Origin: an uncultured Prevotella sp.
Lineage (GTDB): Bacteria > Bacteroidota > Bacteroidia > Bacteroidales > Bacteroidaceae
Direction: 5' to 3'
NCBI GenBank assembly: GCA_934204655.1
Contig: CAKPZJ010000007.1
Span: forward strand, 34,417-98,416
DNA: 64,000 bases
In this document: positions 17,657 to 26,804 of the stretch, piece after piece
How positions within the stretch are numbered: position 1 is the first letter of the stretch
Layout of the letters: each line of letters opens with the position of its first letter
Translations under genes and position numbers: made by a program
Notes under the pieces: model-generated
Database searches by the model: none
Seen by the model: only the letters and a program-made list of their open reading frames with translations
What the model was told of the DNA's origin: nothing

Positions 17657-20497
17657 ATGAGTATCAGATTAAATAAAGCATTAAGAGAACTGAATATAGG
17701 ACTCCAAACGGCAGTGGAGTTCCTGGAGAAACGGAAAGAACTGGGCGAAGTGAAGTCGGAGCCCAGTTTCAAGCTGAACGACGCTCAGTACGCAGCCCTC
17801 CTGGAAGCATTCAAGCAGGACGCTGACGTACGCAACAAGGCCGAGCTGCTCACACAGAAGAAGACGCAGGTCAAGAAGCAAGTCAGCAGCGAGAAAGCAA
17901 AGTCGGCTGACGAGCTGCTGAAACGCCAGACGCAGAAATTCACCATGGTGGGCAAGATAGACCTGGACAATCTGGGTAAGAAGCCTAAGGCCACCGCATC
18001 TGCTGCTCCTGCCTCTGAAAAACCGGAAGCGAAGACTGCTGCCGTGAGTCAAGCGCCGGAAAAGAAAACCGCTCCTGCCAAGGCCGAGGCCAAGCCGGCC
18101 GAGAAGCCGAAAGCTACCCCGGAGCCTAAGGTGGTGGCCGAGAAGCCCAAGGCCACCGAGGCTGAGAAGAAGACCGCCGAGCCTGCCAAGGTAGTGGCCG
18201 AGAAAACTCCAGCAGCCGTCACGGAGAAGCCAGAGGCCGTCGCCAGCAAGCCCGCGACCAATGTTTTCAAACTGAAGACTGAAACCAAGATAAGCAACGC
18301 ACCTAAGGTGAACGTACTGGGCAAGATAGATTTGGATGCCATCAACCAGAGCACTCGTCCGAAGAAGAAGACCAAGGAGGAGAAGCGCAAGGAGCGCGAG
18401 GAGAAGGCTCAGCAGAAGAACGGCGAGAAGAAGAAGCGCCAGCGCATAGGCAAGGAGCGCGTAGACATTAACGCCGAGGCAGAGAACAGCCGTAAGAAGA
18501 AGGCCAACGGCAACAATGGCAACAACAATAATAACGGTAACAACAATAAGAATAATGGTAAGAACCGCAAGCGCAACCAGAAGCCGTTGGAAGTAGACGA
18601 CGAGGCTGTAGCACGTCAGGTTAAGGAGACCCTGGCACGTCTTACCAACAAGAACCAGAACAAGAAGGGTGCCAAGTACCGTAAGGAAAAGCGCGAGGCA
18701 GTACAGGAAAAACTCTCTGCTGAGGCTAAGGCCGAGCGCAAGGAGAGCAAGACGCTGAAGCTGACCGAATTTGTAACCGTAAGTGAGCTGGCCACGATGA
18801 TGGACATAAGCGTCACCCAGGTTATATCGACCCTTATGGGCGTGGGCATCATGGTGTCTATCAACCAGCGCCTCGATGCCGAGACCATCAACCTGGTGGC
18901 CGAGGAGTTCGGGTTCAAGACCGAGTACGTGAGCGCCGAGGTACAGGAAGCAGTAAGCGTGGAGGAAGACGATGAGGCCGACCTGGTGCCCAGAGCACCT
19001 ATCGTAACCGTGATGGGCCATGTAGACCATGGTAAGACATCGCTGCTGGACCACATACGCAATACCAACGTCATAGCCGGCGAGGCTGGTGGCATCACCC
19101 AGCATATCGGTGCCTACGGCGTCACGCTGAAGAACGGCCGCAAGGTGACCTTCCTCGACACCCCTGGTCACGAGGCATTTACCGCCATGCGTGCCCGTGG
19201 TGCCCAGGTTACCGATATAGCCATTATCATTATCGCTGCCGATGACTCTGTGATGCCCACCACCAAGGAGGCCATCGCCCATGCTCAGGCAGCTGGCGTG
19301 CCTATGGTGTTTGCCATCAACAAGATAGACAAACCGGGTGCCAACCCCGACAAGATACGTGAGGACCTGGCCAACATGAACTTGTTGGTTGAGGAGTGGG
19401 GCGGCAAGTACCAGTGCCAGGAGATTAGCGCCAAGAAAGGTATCGGCGTAGACGAGCTCATGGAGAAAGTGCTGCTCGAGGCCGACATGCTGGATCTGAA
19501 AGCCAACCCCAACCGCAAGGCCGTGGGTACCATCATCGAGTCGTCGCTCGACAAGGGTCGCGGCTACGTGAGCACCGTACTGGTGAGCAACGGTACCCTC
19601 AAGGTGGGCGACTACGTGATAGCCGGAACCAGCTGGGGCCGTATCAAGGCCATGTTCAATGAGCGCAACCAGCGCATAGAGTGTGCCAAGCCCGCCGAGC
19701 CAGCCATCATACTGGGCCTGAACGGAGCGCCCACGGCTGGCGACGCGTTCCATGTACTCGACTCGGAGCAGGAGGTACGCGAGATAGCCAACAAGCGCGA
19801 GCAGCTGCAGCGCGAACAGGGTCTGCGTACTCAGAAGCGCCTCTCGCTCGACGACATCTCGCACCGTATTGCCCTTGGCTCGTTCAAGGAGCTTAATATC
19901 ATCGTCAAGGGCGACACCGACGGTAGTATCGAGGCCCTGAGTGACTCGTTTATCAAACTCTCGACAGAGAAGGTTAACGTCAACGTGATACACAAGGCCG
20001 TGGGCCAGATATCAGAGAGCGATGTAACCCTGGCCGACGCATCCGACGCCATCATCGTGGGCTTCCAGGTGCGTCCCTCGGCAGCCGCCCGCAAGCAGGC
20101 TGACCAGGAGGGAGTAGAGATTAACACCTACTCGGTTATCTACGATGCCATAGACGATGTCAAGTCGGCTATGCAGGGTATGCTCGACAAGGTAAAGAAG
20201 GAGATTGTAACCGGCCAGGTAGAGGTTAAGCAGGTATATAAGATCTCCAAAGTGGGCGTAGTGGCCGGCTGTCTGGTAACAGAGGGCAAGGTACACAGCA
20301 AGGACAAGGCCCGCGTGATACGCGACGGCATTGTGGTGAAGACGGCGCCTATCGACTCGCTGAAGCGTTACAAGGACGATGTCAAGGAAGTGCCCACGGG
20401 TATGGAGTGTGGTATCAGCCTGGTTAACTACAGCGACATCCAGGAGGGCGACATCCTCGAGACCTTTACCGAAATCGAGGTGGAGCAGAAACTCTAA
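17657..20497 (+). CDS. infB: Translation initiation factor IF-2
   Basis: About 946 residues. An IF2-N helix-turn motif at the start ([18 protein letters not shown]) is followed by a very long Lys/Ala/Pro/Glu-rich linker with an Asn-rich tract near residues 285-305. A second IF2-N motif near 370 leads into the GTPase domain: G1 GHVDHGKT at about 454, G3 DTPGHE, G4 NKID. Domains II-IV follow. It loads fMet-tRNA onto the 30S subunit. The ATG at 17657 is preferred over an in-frame TTG one codon upstream. A hairpin (20508-20536) follows the gene. Confidence 0.97.
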   Translation: MSIRLNKALRELNIGLQTAVEFLEKRKELGEVKSEPSFKLNDAQYAALLEAFKQDADVRNKAELLTQKKTQVKKQVSSEKAKSADELLKRQTQKFTMVGKIDLDNLGKKPKATASAAPASEKPEAKTAAVSQAPEKKTAPAKAEAKPAEKPKATPEPKVVAEKPKATEAEKKTAEPAKVVAEKTPAAVTEKPEAVASKPATNVFKLKTETKISNAPKVNVLGKIDLDAINQSTRPKKKTKEEKRKEREEKAQQKNGEKKKRQRIGKERVDINAEAENSRKKKANGNNGNNNNNGNNNKNNGKNRKRNQKPLEVDDEAVARQVKETLARLTNKNQNKKGAKYRKEKREAVQEKLSAEAKAERKESKTLKLTEFVTVSELATMMDISVTQVISTLMGVGIMVSINQRLDAETINLVAEEFGFKTEYVSAEVQEAVSVEEDDEADLVPRAPIVTVMGHVDHGKTSLLDHIRNTNVIAGEAGGITQHIGAYGVTLKNGRKVTFLDTPGHEAFTAMRARGAQVTDIAIIIIAADDSVMPTTKEAIAHAQAAGVPMVFAINKIDKPGANPDKIREDLANMNLLVEEWGGKYQCQEISAKKGIGVDELMEKVLLEADMLDLKANPNRKAVGTIIESSLDKGRGYVSTVLVSNGTLKVGDYVIAGTSWGRIKAMFNERNQRIECAKPAEPAIILGLNGAPTAGDAFHVLDSEQEVREIANKREQLQREQGLRTQKRLSLDDISHRIALGSFKELNIIVKGDTDGSIEALSDSFIKLSTEKVNVNVIHKAVGQISESDVTLADASDAIIVGFQVRPSAAARKQADQEGVEINTYSVIYDAIDDVKSAMQGMLDKVKKEIVTGQVEVKQVYKISKVGVVAGCLVTEGKVHSKDKARVIRDGIVVKTAPIDSLKRYKDDVKEVPTGMECGISLVNYSDIQEGDILETFTEIEVEQKL

Positions 20498-20507
20498 CAC
20501 GGGCAGG

Positions 20508-20536
20508 ATAGCCATCCCTCTGACGGATAAGGCTAT
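20508..20536 (+). terminator. Hairpin after infB
   Basis: ATAGCC-ATCC pairs with GGAT-(AA bulge)-GGCTAT around a 7-nt loop, 11 nt after the infB stop codon. No run of T follows, so it may be an mRNA-end or processing hairpin rather than a classic intrinsic terminator. Confidence 0.35.
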
Positions 20537-20664
20537 ATGCAATAATATAGGTAGTGGCATCCTGTTCGATGAAGAGGGTGTCACTATCATGGTTATAAAT
20601 AGTTCCCGCATGACCGATGAGGTCAGACTGGGATTTACCAAGTGTCACGGACACACACAGACAA

Positions 20665-22110
20665 ATGGCAGAAAAAGTAAAGAACGAGTTTGTCAAGCAG
20701 GTAGCCGATCAGAAATACGAGTTCGGCTTTACCACCAATGTGCAGACAGACATTATTGATAAGGGCCTCAACGAGCAGGTGGTTCGCCTCATCTCGCAGA
20801 AGAAGGGCGAGCCCGAGTGGCTGCTCGACTTCAGGCTCCGGGCTTTCCGTCACTGGCTCACGCTCGAACAGCCCACATGGGGGCATGTACATGTGCCAGA
20901 GATAGACTATCAGGCCATATCCTACTATGCCGACCCGATGGCCAAGAAGCCCAAGAACGATAAGATAGACCCCGAGCTGGAAAAGACTTTCGACAAGTTG
21001 GGTATCCCCCTGGAGGAGCGGCTGGCTCTGAGCGGCACGGCCGTGGACGCCATCATGGACTCGGTATCCGTGAAGACCACATTCAAGGACCAGCTGCGCG
21101 CCAAGGGTGTCATCTTCAGCAGCATAGGCGAGGCCGTGAAAGAGCACCCTGACCTGGTGCGCGAGTACCTTGGCTCGGTGGTTCCCTATCGTGACAATTT
21201 CTTCGCGGCCCTTAACAGCGCCGTGTTCAGCGATGGTTCCTTCGTCTATATCCCTAAGGGCGTAAGGTGCCCGATGGAGCTCAGCAGTTACTTCCGTATC
21301 AACGCGCGCAATACGGGCCAGTTCGAGCGCACGCTCATTGTGGCCGAGGACGACAGCTACGTCTCCTACCTGGAGGGCTGTACCGCCCCGATGCGCGATG
21401 AGAACCAGCTGCACGCTGCCATCGTCGAGATAATAGTCAAGGACAATGCCGAGGTAAAATACTCTACCGTACAGAACTGGTACCCGGGCGACGAGCACGG
21501 CAAAGGTGGCGTGCTCAACCTGGTTACTAAGCGCGGCGACCTGCGGGGTGTCAACTCCAAGCTCAGTTGGACCCAGGTCGAGACGGGCTCGGCCATTACG
21601 TGGAAATACCCTTCTTGCGTGCTACGCGGCGACAACTCGCAGGCCGAGTTCTATTCTGTTGCCGTAACCAACCATTATCAGGAGGCCGACACGGGTACCA
21701 AGATGATACACATCGGCAAGAACACCAAGAGCACCATCATCTCCAAAGGTATCTCGGCTGGTCACAGCCAGAACTCTTACCGTGGACTGGTGCGTGCCAC
21801 CAGTAACGCCGACAACGCCCGCAACTATAGTTCGTGCGACTCGTTGCTGTTAGGTTCCGACTGTGGTGCCCACACCTTCCCCTACATGGACATACACAAC
21901 GACAGTGCCATCGTGGAGCACGAGGCAACCACCTCCAAGATATCCGAGGACCAGTTGTTCTACTGCAATCAGCGCGGCATACCCACCGAGCAGGCCGTGG
22001 GCCTCATCGTGAACGGCTACGCCAAGGAGGTACTCAACAAGCTGCCCATGGAGTTTGCCGTAGAGGCACAGAAGCTGCTCAGTGTATCACTCGAAGGAAC
22101 TGTAGGATAA
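20665..22110 (+). CDS. sufB: Fe-S cluster assembly scaffold protein SufB
   Basis: About 481 residues, normal SufB length, starting [20 protein letters not shown]. Conserved segments include [21 protein letters not shown], cut here by function: the Cys in this stretch, SYLEGCTAP, and [21 protein letters not shown] near the C-terminus. It forms the SufBCD complex that builds Fe-S clusters. The final 60 bp (22051-22110), coding for [19 protein letters not shown] and the stop codon, are repeated exactly at 23820-23879. A restriction-modification cassette lies between the two copies, so sufB itself remains complete. Confidence 0.97.
   Translation: MAEKVKNEFVKQVADQKYEFGFTTNVQTDIIDKGLNEQVVRLISQKKGEPEWLLDFRLRAFRHWLTLEQPTWGHVHVPEIDYQAISYYADPMAKKPKNDKIDPELEKTFDKLGIPLEERLALSGTAVDAIMDSVSVKTTFKDQLRAKGVIFSSIGEAVKEHPDLVREYLGSVVPYRDNFFAALNSAVFSDGSFVYIPKGVRCPMELSSYFRINARNTGQFERTLIVAEDDSYVSYLEGCTAPMRDENQLHAAIVEIIVKDNAEVKYSTVQNWYPGDEHGKGGVLNLVTKRGDLRGVNSKLSWTQVETGSAITWKYPSCVLRGDNSQAEFYSVAVTNHYQEADTGTKMIHIGKNTKSTIISKGISAGHSQNSYRGLVRATSNADNARNYSSCDSLLLGSDCGAHTFPYMDIHNDSAIVEHEATTSKISEDQLFYCNQRGIPTEQAVGLIVNGYAKEVLNKLPMEFAVEAQKLLSVSLEGTVG
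22051..22110 (+). repeat. 60-bp direct repeat, left copy (sufB 3' end)
   Basis: This 60-bp stretch is identical, base for base, to 23820-23879. It comprises 19 sense codons and the TAA of sufB. The bases flanking the two copies differ, so the duplication is exactly 60 bp. It is the left boundary of the restriction-modification cassette. Confidence 0.97.
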
Positions 22111-22143
22111 ATCTGGGTTATCTAAAATCTCAATATAAGGGCT

Positions 22144-23247
22144 ATGAGTTATCAATCAATAGACACTTTACAAAACACGCTTAAAGATACCGTCTTCGCG
22201 CATACCAAAGATGCCAAGAAAGCTGCTGGTAGAGCGCTGGGGACTATCGTAGAGCTAATAACTTATTATTTGCTCAGAGAGTGGGGGGTGTCCGATAATA
22301 TAGCTATTGAGAGAGGGCTTCCCGAATTTGGTGACAAGGAAATTCTACACCATGTCGAATTTACTTTGCATCCAGTTCTAAGACTTTCAAAAGTAACTGC
22401 GGATAGTCTCCCTATAACCTCTTCCAAAATAATAAAGTGCCTGAGTGAAGATATGGTTGCTCCCTTTGAACGGAAGAAAAGCAATAGACTTTTAGACACC
22501 AACCATATTTTACGAAACTCATGCCTTTTGGCCGAAAATCAGGATGAGTTGTTAGTTGCCAACCTGTATGAAGATGGTATTCATGTTGCCCTGCAACGAA
22601 ACACTCCATTTGCCATGGTCGAATGTAAGCGAGTAGGCGTAGAGGAAGGTCTCAAGAAGGGGCCGCAGACCATAGAAAAGGCAAAGCAAGGTGCCTATGT
22701 AGCTCAAATGACCTCTTCCTTACAGAAGATATGGGTAGACGGTCAACGGTATGGTCTTGTCTACCAAAATAATGTCCCTCTGATAAAACCCTATCAGCAG
22801 CTCCTGGAGGAAGTAATAGCCAGCGACACTCCACTGCGCGACTTCATCCTGTCCATCGGAGTTGTCAGCAATCATGGTAATTGGTTTTCCGCGGAGAATA
22901 AGAATAAAGAGATGAAAGTGCTGGCCAACTCATACGATTGGCTTCTGTTCCTAACAGATGCAGGGCTGGCCGAGTTTGTCACCTCCCTGCTTCTTGCTCC
23001 AGAGCCACAGTACCAAGCAGTAAGAGAATCCTTTATCGCAAGCTATCAAGAAGGGAAAAAGGAGAATGTCTTCACAAAGACTAAAATAAATATAGACGCT
23101 CATAGTGCCTTGTGCGATTTCTTCCACAGGCACAGGGAACAGATAGAAAATTGGTTTAATGTGATAACACCAGACCAGCAAGATATAACAAATCTTAGAA
23201 CGTCACTGATTAGATTGACTAACAAGAACTGGGAGGAAAATGTATGA
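22144..23247 (+). CDS. Probable type II restriction endonuclease
   Basis: 367 residues. I do not recognise the exact family, but several features fit an endonuclease of a type II system. An ExK-like catalytic triplet ECK is at 160-162, at the end of a beta-strand-like stretch (PFAMVECKRVG), followed by KKGPQTIEKAKQGAYVA, a pattern seen in restriction enzymes. A possible acidic partner is in DELLVANLYEDG about 20 residues upstream. The gene overlaps the methyltransferase by 4 nt (ATGA), the usual coupling of an R-M pair. Base composition is AT-richer than the suf genes. The recognition site cannot be deduced. Confidence 0.72.
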   Translation: MSYQSIDTLQNTLKDTVFAHTKDAKKAAGRALGTIVELITYYLLREWGVSDNIAIERGLPEFGDKEILHHVEFTLHPVLRLSKVTADSLPITSSKIIKCLSEDMVAPFERKKSNRLLDTNHILRNSCLLAENQDELLVANLYEDGIHVALQRNTPFAMVECKRVGVEEGLKKGPQTIEKAKQGAYVAQMTSSLQKIWVDGQRYGLVYQNNVPLIKPYQQLLEEVIASDTPLRDFILSIGVVSNHGNWFSAENKNKEMKVLANSYDWLLFLTDAGLAEFVTSLLLAPEPQYQAVRESFIASYQEGKKENVFTKTKINIDAHSALCDFFHRHREQIENWFNVITPDQQDITNLRTSLIRLTNKNWEENV

Positions 23248-23879
23248 CAGCAGGAAGACATGTTAACACTATGAGTCAAAGTTGGGGTACTCCTCCTAAA
23301 TATGTCAATGCCATAAAGCGATTTTGGCATGGGCACATCGGGCTGGATCCCTGCTCCAATGAATATTCTATCGTCCATGCAGACACTGAATTTCTGCTTC
23401 CACTGAACGATGGGTTGAAAGAGATATGGAACTACAAGACAATTTATGTAAACCCACCGTATGGAGCAGACCGGCAGAGAGGGACAACGATTAAAGACTG
23501 GTTGGCAAAATGCGTGGAAAGTCACATCAAGTATGATGCCGAGGTCATCGCCTTGGTGCCCGTAGCACCCAATACTGGGCACTGGAAGAACTACGTGTTC
23601 GGGCAAGCCACTGCTATATGTTTTCTGTACGACACCAGGCTCCGTTTCCTAGAGAATGGGCAAGATACTGGCAAGGGTGCGCCCATGGCTTGCTGCTTAA
23701 TCTATTGGGGAAGAGAGAAGAAACGTTTTTTGGAGCACTTTTTAGAATATGGAGCAACGGTAGATATATCTACTTTGCATGACAAAAAAATAGGTATTAA
23801 CAAGAAAGAGCCGGCTTTAGAGTTTGCCGTAGAGGCACAGAAGCTGCTCAGTGTATCACTCGAAGGAACTGTAGGATAA
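23244..23879 (+). CDS. Dam-type DNA N6-adenine methyltransferase with SufB-derived tail
   Basis: 211 residues. It matches the phage Dam-like family (PF05869 type): WGTPP at 14-18, LDPCSNE at about 34-40, and the catalytic NPPY at 70-73. It should protect the sites cut by the neighbouring endonuclease. The start overlaps the endonuclease stop (ATGA); a second ATG nine codons in is possible. The last 19 residues ([19 protein letters not shown]) and stop codon are supplied by the duplicated sufB end, read in the sufB frame. The original C-terminus was therefore either lost or designed to use a host stop. Confidence 0.85.
   Translation: MTAGRHVNTMSQSWGTPPKYVNAIKRFWHGHIGLDPCSNEYSIVHADTEFLLPLNDGLKEIWNYKTIYVNPPYGADRQRGTTIKDWLAKCVESHIKYDAEVIALVPVAPNTGHWKNYVFGQATAICFLYDTRLRFLENGQDTGKGAPMACCLIYWGREKKRFLEHFLEYGATVDISTLHDKKIGINKKEPALEFAVEAQKLLSVSLEGTVG
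23820..23879 (+). repeat. 60-bp direct repeat, right copy (duplicated sufB 3' end)
   Basis: Identical to 22051-22110. It provides the last 19 codons and stop of the methyltransferase, and it restores the original sequence upstream of the outer membrane protein gene, whose ATG is 2 nt after the repeat. Confidence 0.97.
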
Positions 23880-23880
23880 T

Positions 23881-24651
23881 ATGTATCGACTCATACTGAC
23901 AATACTGATGGTCACGGTGACGTTAGGACAGGTGGCCGCACAGGACATATACCGCTACAAGCGCAACGGCGAGTACAAGGACGACTCGCAGGCACGCTGG
24001 TCTATCGATGCGCACATCGGCGGCAACGCCACCATCAGCGCCCACCGCTCGGATGGCAACGCCCCTCTGTACCGCATAGGCTCTACCAACCAGACAGGCA
24101 TGCTCACCAGTCTTCATGCCGAGTACTATGTGCCCAACAGCCAGTGGAGCGTCAAGGCTGGTTATGAGCACGAGGAGATAAGCTATCTCAAGGGCGATGC
24201 CAACTATGACCTGAACCAGCTGATGGTCGGCGGCCGATGGCGCCCTGCCCCCGGTGACTGGTGGGTACAGCCCTATGTGGGCGCCGACGTACTCTGGGCG
24301 ATAGACGCTGAGCACGACAACCTGGACGGCGATGTCACGATGACCCAGGAGCGCTACCAGTATCACATCGGTGGTCAGATGCGTATGCCCCGCTTCAGCG
24401 CCGCCCCCGTAGTGGGTGCCGATGTCTACATCTTCAGTCATATAGCCCTTCAGGTTCAGTATGGCTTCCGTCTCGGGTTCGGCTCTCACTGCCATGCTGC
24501 CTATACCGACAACAGAGGGGAAGGCAGTACCATCTATCATGGTCAGATACACCGCCATGTTTTCTCCGTGGGACTTAAAGTGGACTTCCCCTTCCACTTT
24601 ACCGAGGGCGACGGCCGCAGACTACTCCAGGGAATACTCGATTCGTATTAA
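23881..24651 (+). CDS. Predicted outer membrane beta-barrel protein within the suf operon
   Basis: 256 residues with a signal peptide (MYRLILTILMVTVTLGQVAA). Alternating aromatic/hydrophobic strands follow (WSVKAGYEHEEISYL, WWVQPYVGADVLWAI, IALQVQYGFRLGFG), ending with strands and a Phe-rich segment (VGLKVDFPFHF). It resembles OmpW/OprF-like small barrels. No function is known to me. It lies between sufB and sufC, where no outer membrane protein is expected. Before the cassette insertion it must have started one base after the sufB stop codon. Co-transcription with suf genes is likely, but no functional link is proven. Confidence 0.75.
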   Translation: MYRLILTILMVTVTLGQVAAQDIYRYKRNGEYKDDSQARWSIDAHIGGNATISAHRSDGNAPLYRIGSTNQTGMLTSLHAEYYVPNSQWSVKAGYEHEEISYLKGDANYDLNQLMVGGRWRPAPGDWWVQPYVGADVLWAIDAEHDNLDGDVTMTQERYQYHIGGQMRMPRFSAAPVVGADVYIFSHIALQVQYGFRLGFGSHCHAAYTDNRGEGSTIYHGQIHRHVFSVGLKVDFPFHFTEGDGRRLLQGILDSY

Positions 24652-24677
24652 TAATCATATAGATATAATTACAAGAT

Positions 24678-25436
24678 ATGTTAGAGGTAAGAAATCTGCA
24701 TGCCACCATTGCAGGAAAAGAAATACTGAGAGGCATTAACCTCACCATAGCCGACGGTGAGATACACGCCATCATGGGTCCCAACGGCTCGGGCAAGTCT
24801 ACGCTGAGCGCAGTGCTCACGGGCAATCCGCTCTACACCGTTACCGAGGGCGAGGCCATCTTCAACGGCAAGGACCTGCTCGCCATGAAGCCCGAGGACC
24901 GCGCCCGCGAGGGGCTGTTCCTCTCCTTCCAGTATCCGGTAGAGATTCCGGGCGTTTCGATGACCAACTTTATGAAGGCAGCCGTCAATGCTAAGCGCGA
25001 GTACCAGGGCCTGGAGCCACTCAACGCCAGCGAGTTTATCAAGCTGATGCGCGAGAAACGCAAGATAGTAGAGCTGGACAGCAAGTTGGCTCACAGAAGT
25101 GTAAACGAGGGCTTCTCGGGCGGAGAGAAGAAGCGCAACGAGATATTCCAGATGGCTATGCTCGAGCCTAAGCTCAGCATACTCGACGAGACCGACTCGG
25201 GGCTGGATGTGGATGCCATGCGCATCGTGGCCGACGGTGTCAACAAGATGCACACCCCTGAGACATCGGCCATTGTCATCACCCACTACGAGCGACTGCT
25301 CGACATGATACGCCCCAACGTGGTACACGTACTTTACAAGGGCCGCATCGTCAAGACTGCCGGTCCTGAGCTGGCCAAGGAGATAGAACAGCGCGGCTAC
25401 GACTGGATCAAGGCCGAGGCCGATAACGAAGACTAA
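24678..25436 (+). CDS. sufC: Fe-S assembly ATPase SufC
   Basis: 252 residues, standard for SufC. Walker A GPNGSGKST is at 34-42. The ABC signature is FSGGEKKRNEIFQMA and the Walker B/D-loop is SILDETDSGLDVDA, typical of SufC. It powers the SufBCD scaffold. The leader before it is AT-rich (AATCATATAGATATAATTAC). Confidence 0.97.
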   Translation: MLEVRNLHATIAGKEILRGINLTIADGEIHAIMGPNGSGKSTLSAVLTGNPLYTVTEGEAIFNGKDLLAMKPEDRAREGLFLSFQYPVEIPGVSMTNFMKAAVNAKREYQGLEPLNASEFIKLMREKRKIVELDSKLAHRSVNEGFSGGEKKRNEIFQMAMLEPKLSILDETDSGLDVDAMRIVADGVNKMHTPETSAIVITHYERLLDMIRPNVVHVLYKGRIVKTAGPELAKEIEQRGYDWIKAEADNED

Positions 25437-25456
25437 GCCCGTAATACCCCTTAATT

Positions 25457-26800
25457 ATGAAAAGCGAACAACAGTATATAGATCTGTACACAGCGTGTGC
25501 CGAGATGATTAACACCCACTCGGCCCCCGTGATGAACCGCCTGCGCGAGGCGGCCTTTGCCGACTTCAAGCGGCTCGGCTTTCCCACGCGCAAGGTAGAG
25601 CGCTACAGATATACCGACATTGCCAAGCTGTTTGAACCCAACTACGGGCTAAACCTTAACCGCCTGGACATACCGGTAGACCCCTACGACGTATTCAGGT
25701 GCGATGTGCCCAACCTGAGTACTTCCCTCTATTTTGTCATCAACGATAGCTTCTATTCCAAGCAGTTGCCACAGGCACACCTGCCCGAGGGTGTCGTCAT
25801 CGACTCTCTGAGCCGCGTGGCTGCCACCCGCCCCGAACTGGTAGAACCCTACTACGGACACATAGCCCCCACGGCTACCGACGCGCTTACCGCCCTCAAT
25901 ACCATGCTGGCCCAGGACGGCCTGTTTATCTACGTGCCTAAGAACGTGAGGATGGAGCGCACCGTACAGATCATCAACATCCTGCGCTCCGACGTCGATC
26001 TGATGGTCAACCGCCGTGTCCTCATGGTCATCGAGCAGGGCGCTGAGGCCCGCTTCCTCTTCTGCGACCATGCTGCCGACGACCGCCGTTTCTTAGCTAC
26101 CCAGGTGATAGAGGCTTACGTGGGCGACAACGCCAGCCTGGACCTCTACTGCCTGGAAGAGACCCACATACGCAACACCCGTACCAGCAACGTGTATATA
26201 GAGCAGCAGGCCAACAGCCGCGTCAACCACAATGTGATAACTCTGCACAACGGCGTTACCTGCAACCACCTGGACCTGACCTTCAAGGGCGAGGGGGCCG
26301 AGTGCCGCTGCAACGGCTGCGTGATAGCCGACAAGACACAGCATGTAGATAACAACACGCTCATAGACCACCAGGTGGGCCACTGTACCAGCAACGAACT
26401 GTACAAATATGTCCTCGACGGCGAGGCTGTGGGTGCCTTCGCCGGTCGTGTCCTGGTGCGCCACGGTGCCCAGAAGACCACCTCGCAGGAGACTAACCAG
26501 AACCTTTGCGCCACCCGTACTGCCCGCATGTTTACCCAGCCCATGCTTGAGATTTACGCCGATGACGTGAAGTGTGCCCACGGCAGTACGGTGGGCCAGC
26601 TCAACGATGCCGCCCTCTTCTACATGCGCCAGCGCGGCATCAGCCTTGAGGAGGCCCGTCTCTTGCTCGAATTTGCCTTTATCAACGAGGTTGTCGACAC
26701 TATCCAGCTCGAACCGCTCAAGGACCGCCTCCACTATCTTGTCGAGAAGCGTTTCCGCGGCGAGCTCAACAAGTGCGAGGGTTGTAAACTATGTAAGTAA
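25457..26800 (+). CDS. sufD: Fe-S cluster assembly protein SufD
   Basis: 447 residues. It contains the SufB/SufD beta-helix core with LDLTFKGEGAECRCNGCVIA, and QNLCATRTARMFTQPMLEIY near the end. The catalytically important motif CAHGSTVGQLNDAALFYMRQ follows. It ends with CEGCKLCK, a Cys-rich tail common in Bacteroidetes SufD. It forms the SufBC2D complex. sufS begins 4 nt after its stop. Confidence 0.96.
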   Translation: MKSEQQYIDLYTACAEMINTHSAPVMNRLREAAFADFKRLGFPTRKVERYRYTDIAKLFEPNYGLNLNRLDIPVDPYDVFRCDVPNLSTSLYFVINDSFYSKQLPQAHLPEGVVIDSLSRVAATRPELVEPYYGHIAPTATDALTALNTMLAQDGLFIYVPKNVRMERTVQIINILRSDVDLMVNRRVLMVIEQGAEARFLFCDHAADDRRFLATQVIEAYVGDNASLDLYCLEETHIRNTRTSNVYIEQQANSRVNHNVITLHNGVTCNHLDLTFKGEGAECRCNGCVIADKTQHVDNNTLIDHQVGHCTSNELYKYVLDGEAVGAFAGRVLVRHGAQKTTSQETNQNLCATRTARMFTQPMLEIYADDVKCAHGSTVGQLNDAALFYMRQRGISLEEARLLLEFAFINEVVDTIQLEPLKDRLHYLVEKRFRGELNKCEGCKLCK

Positions 26801-26804
26801 GCCT

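Larger units (their letters stand above)
22111..23879 (+). mobile_element. Restriction-modification cassette inserted behind sufB with a 60-bp duplication
   Basis: The 1769-bp segment holds an endonuclease-like gene and a DNA adenine methyltransferase gene, ending with the second 60-bp sufB copy. Deleting one repeat plus the cassette would restore sufB followed, after a single T, by the ATG of the outer membrane protein gene at 23881, as expected for the ancestral suf operon. The cassette is visibly AT-richer than the surrounding suf genes. It has no transposase, integrase or terminal inverted repeats. Such long target duplications have been described for restriction-modification units, for example in Helicobacter pylori. 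Confidence 0.88.

Noticed and set aside
17681..19993. 770-codon minus-strand open frame
   Set aside because: It is antisense to infB. Its Leu/Gly-rich low complexity mirrors the Lys/Ala linker of IF-2.
22111..23819. Insertion sequence or integron cassette behind sufB
   Set aside because: There is no transposase, integrase, attC-like site or terminal inverted repeats; the 60-bp duplication is far longer than IS target duplications. An R-M unit with long target duplication fits better.
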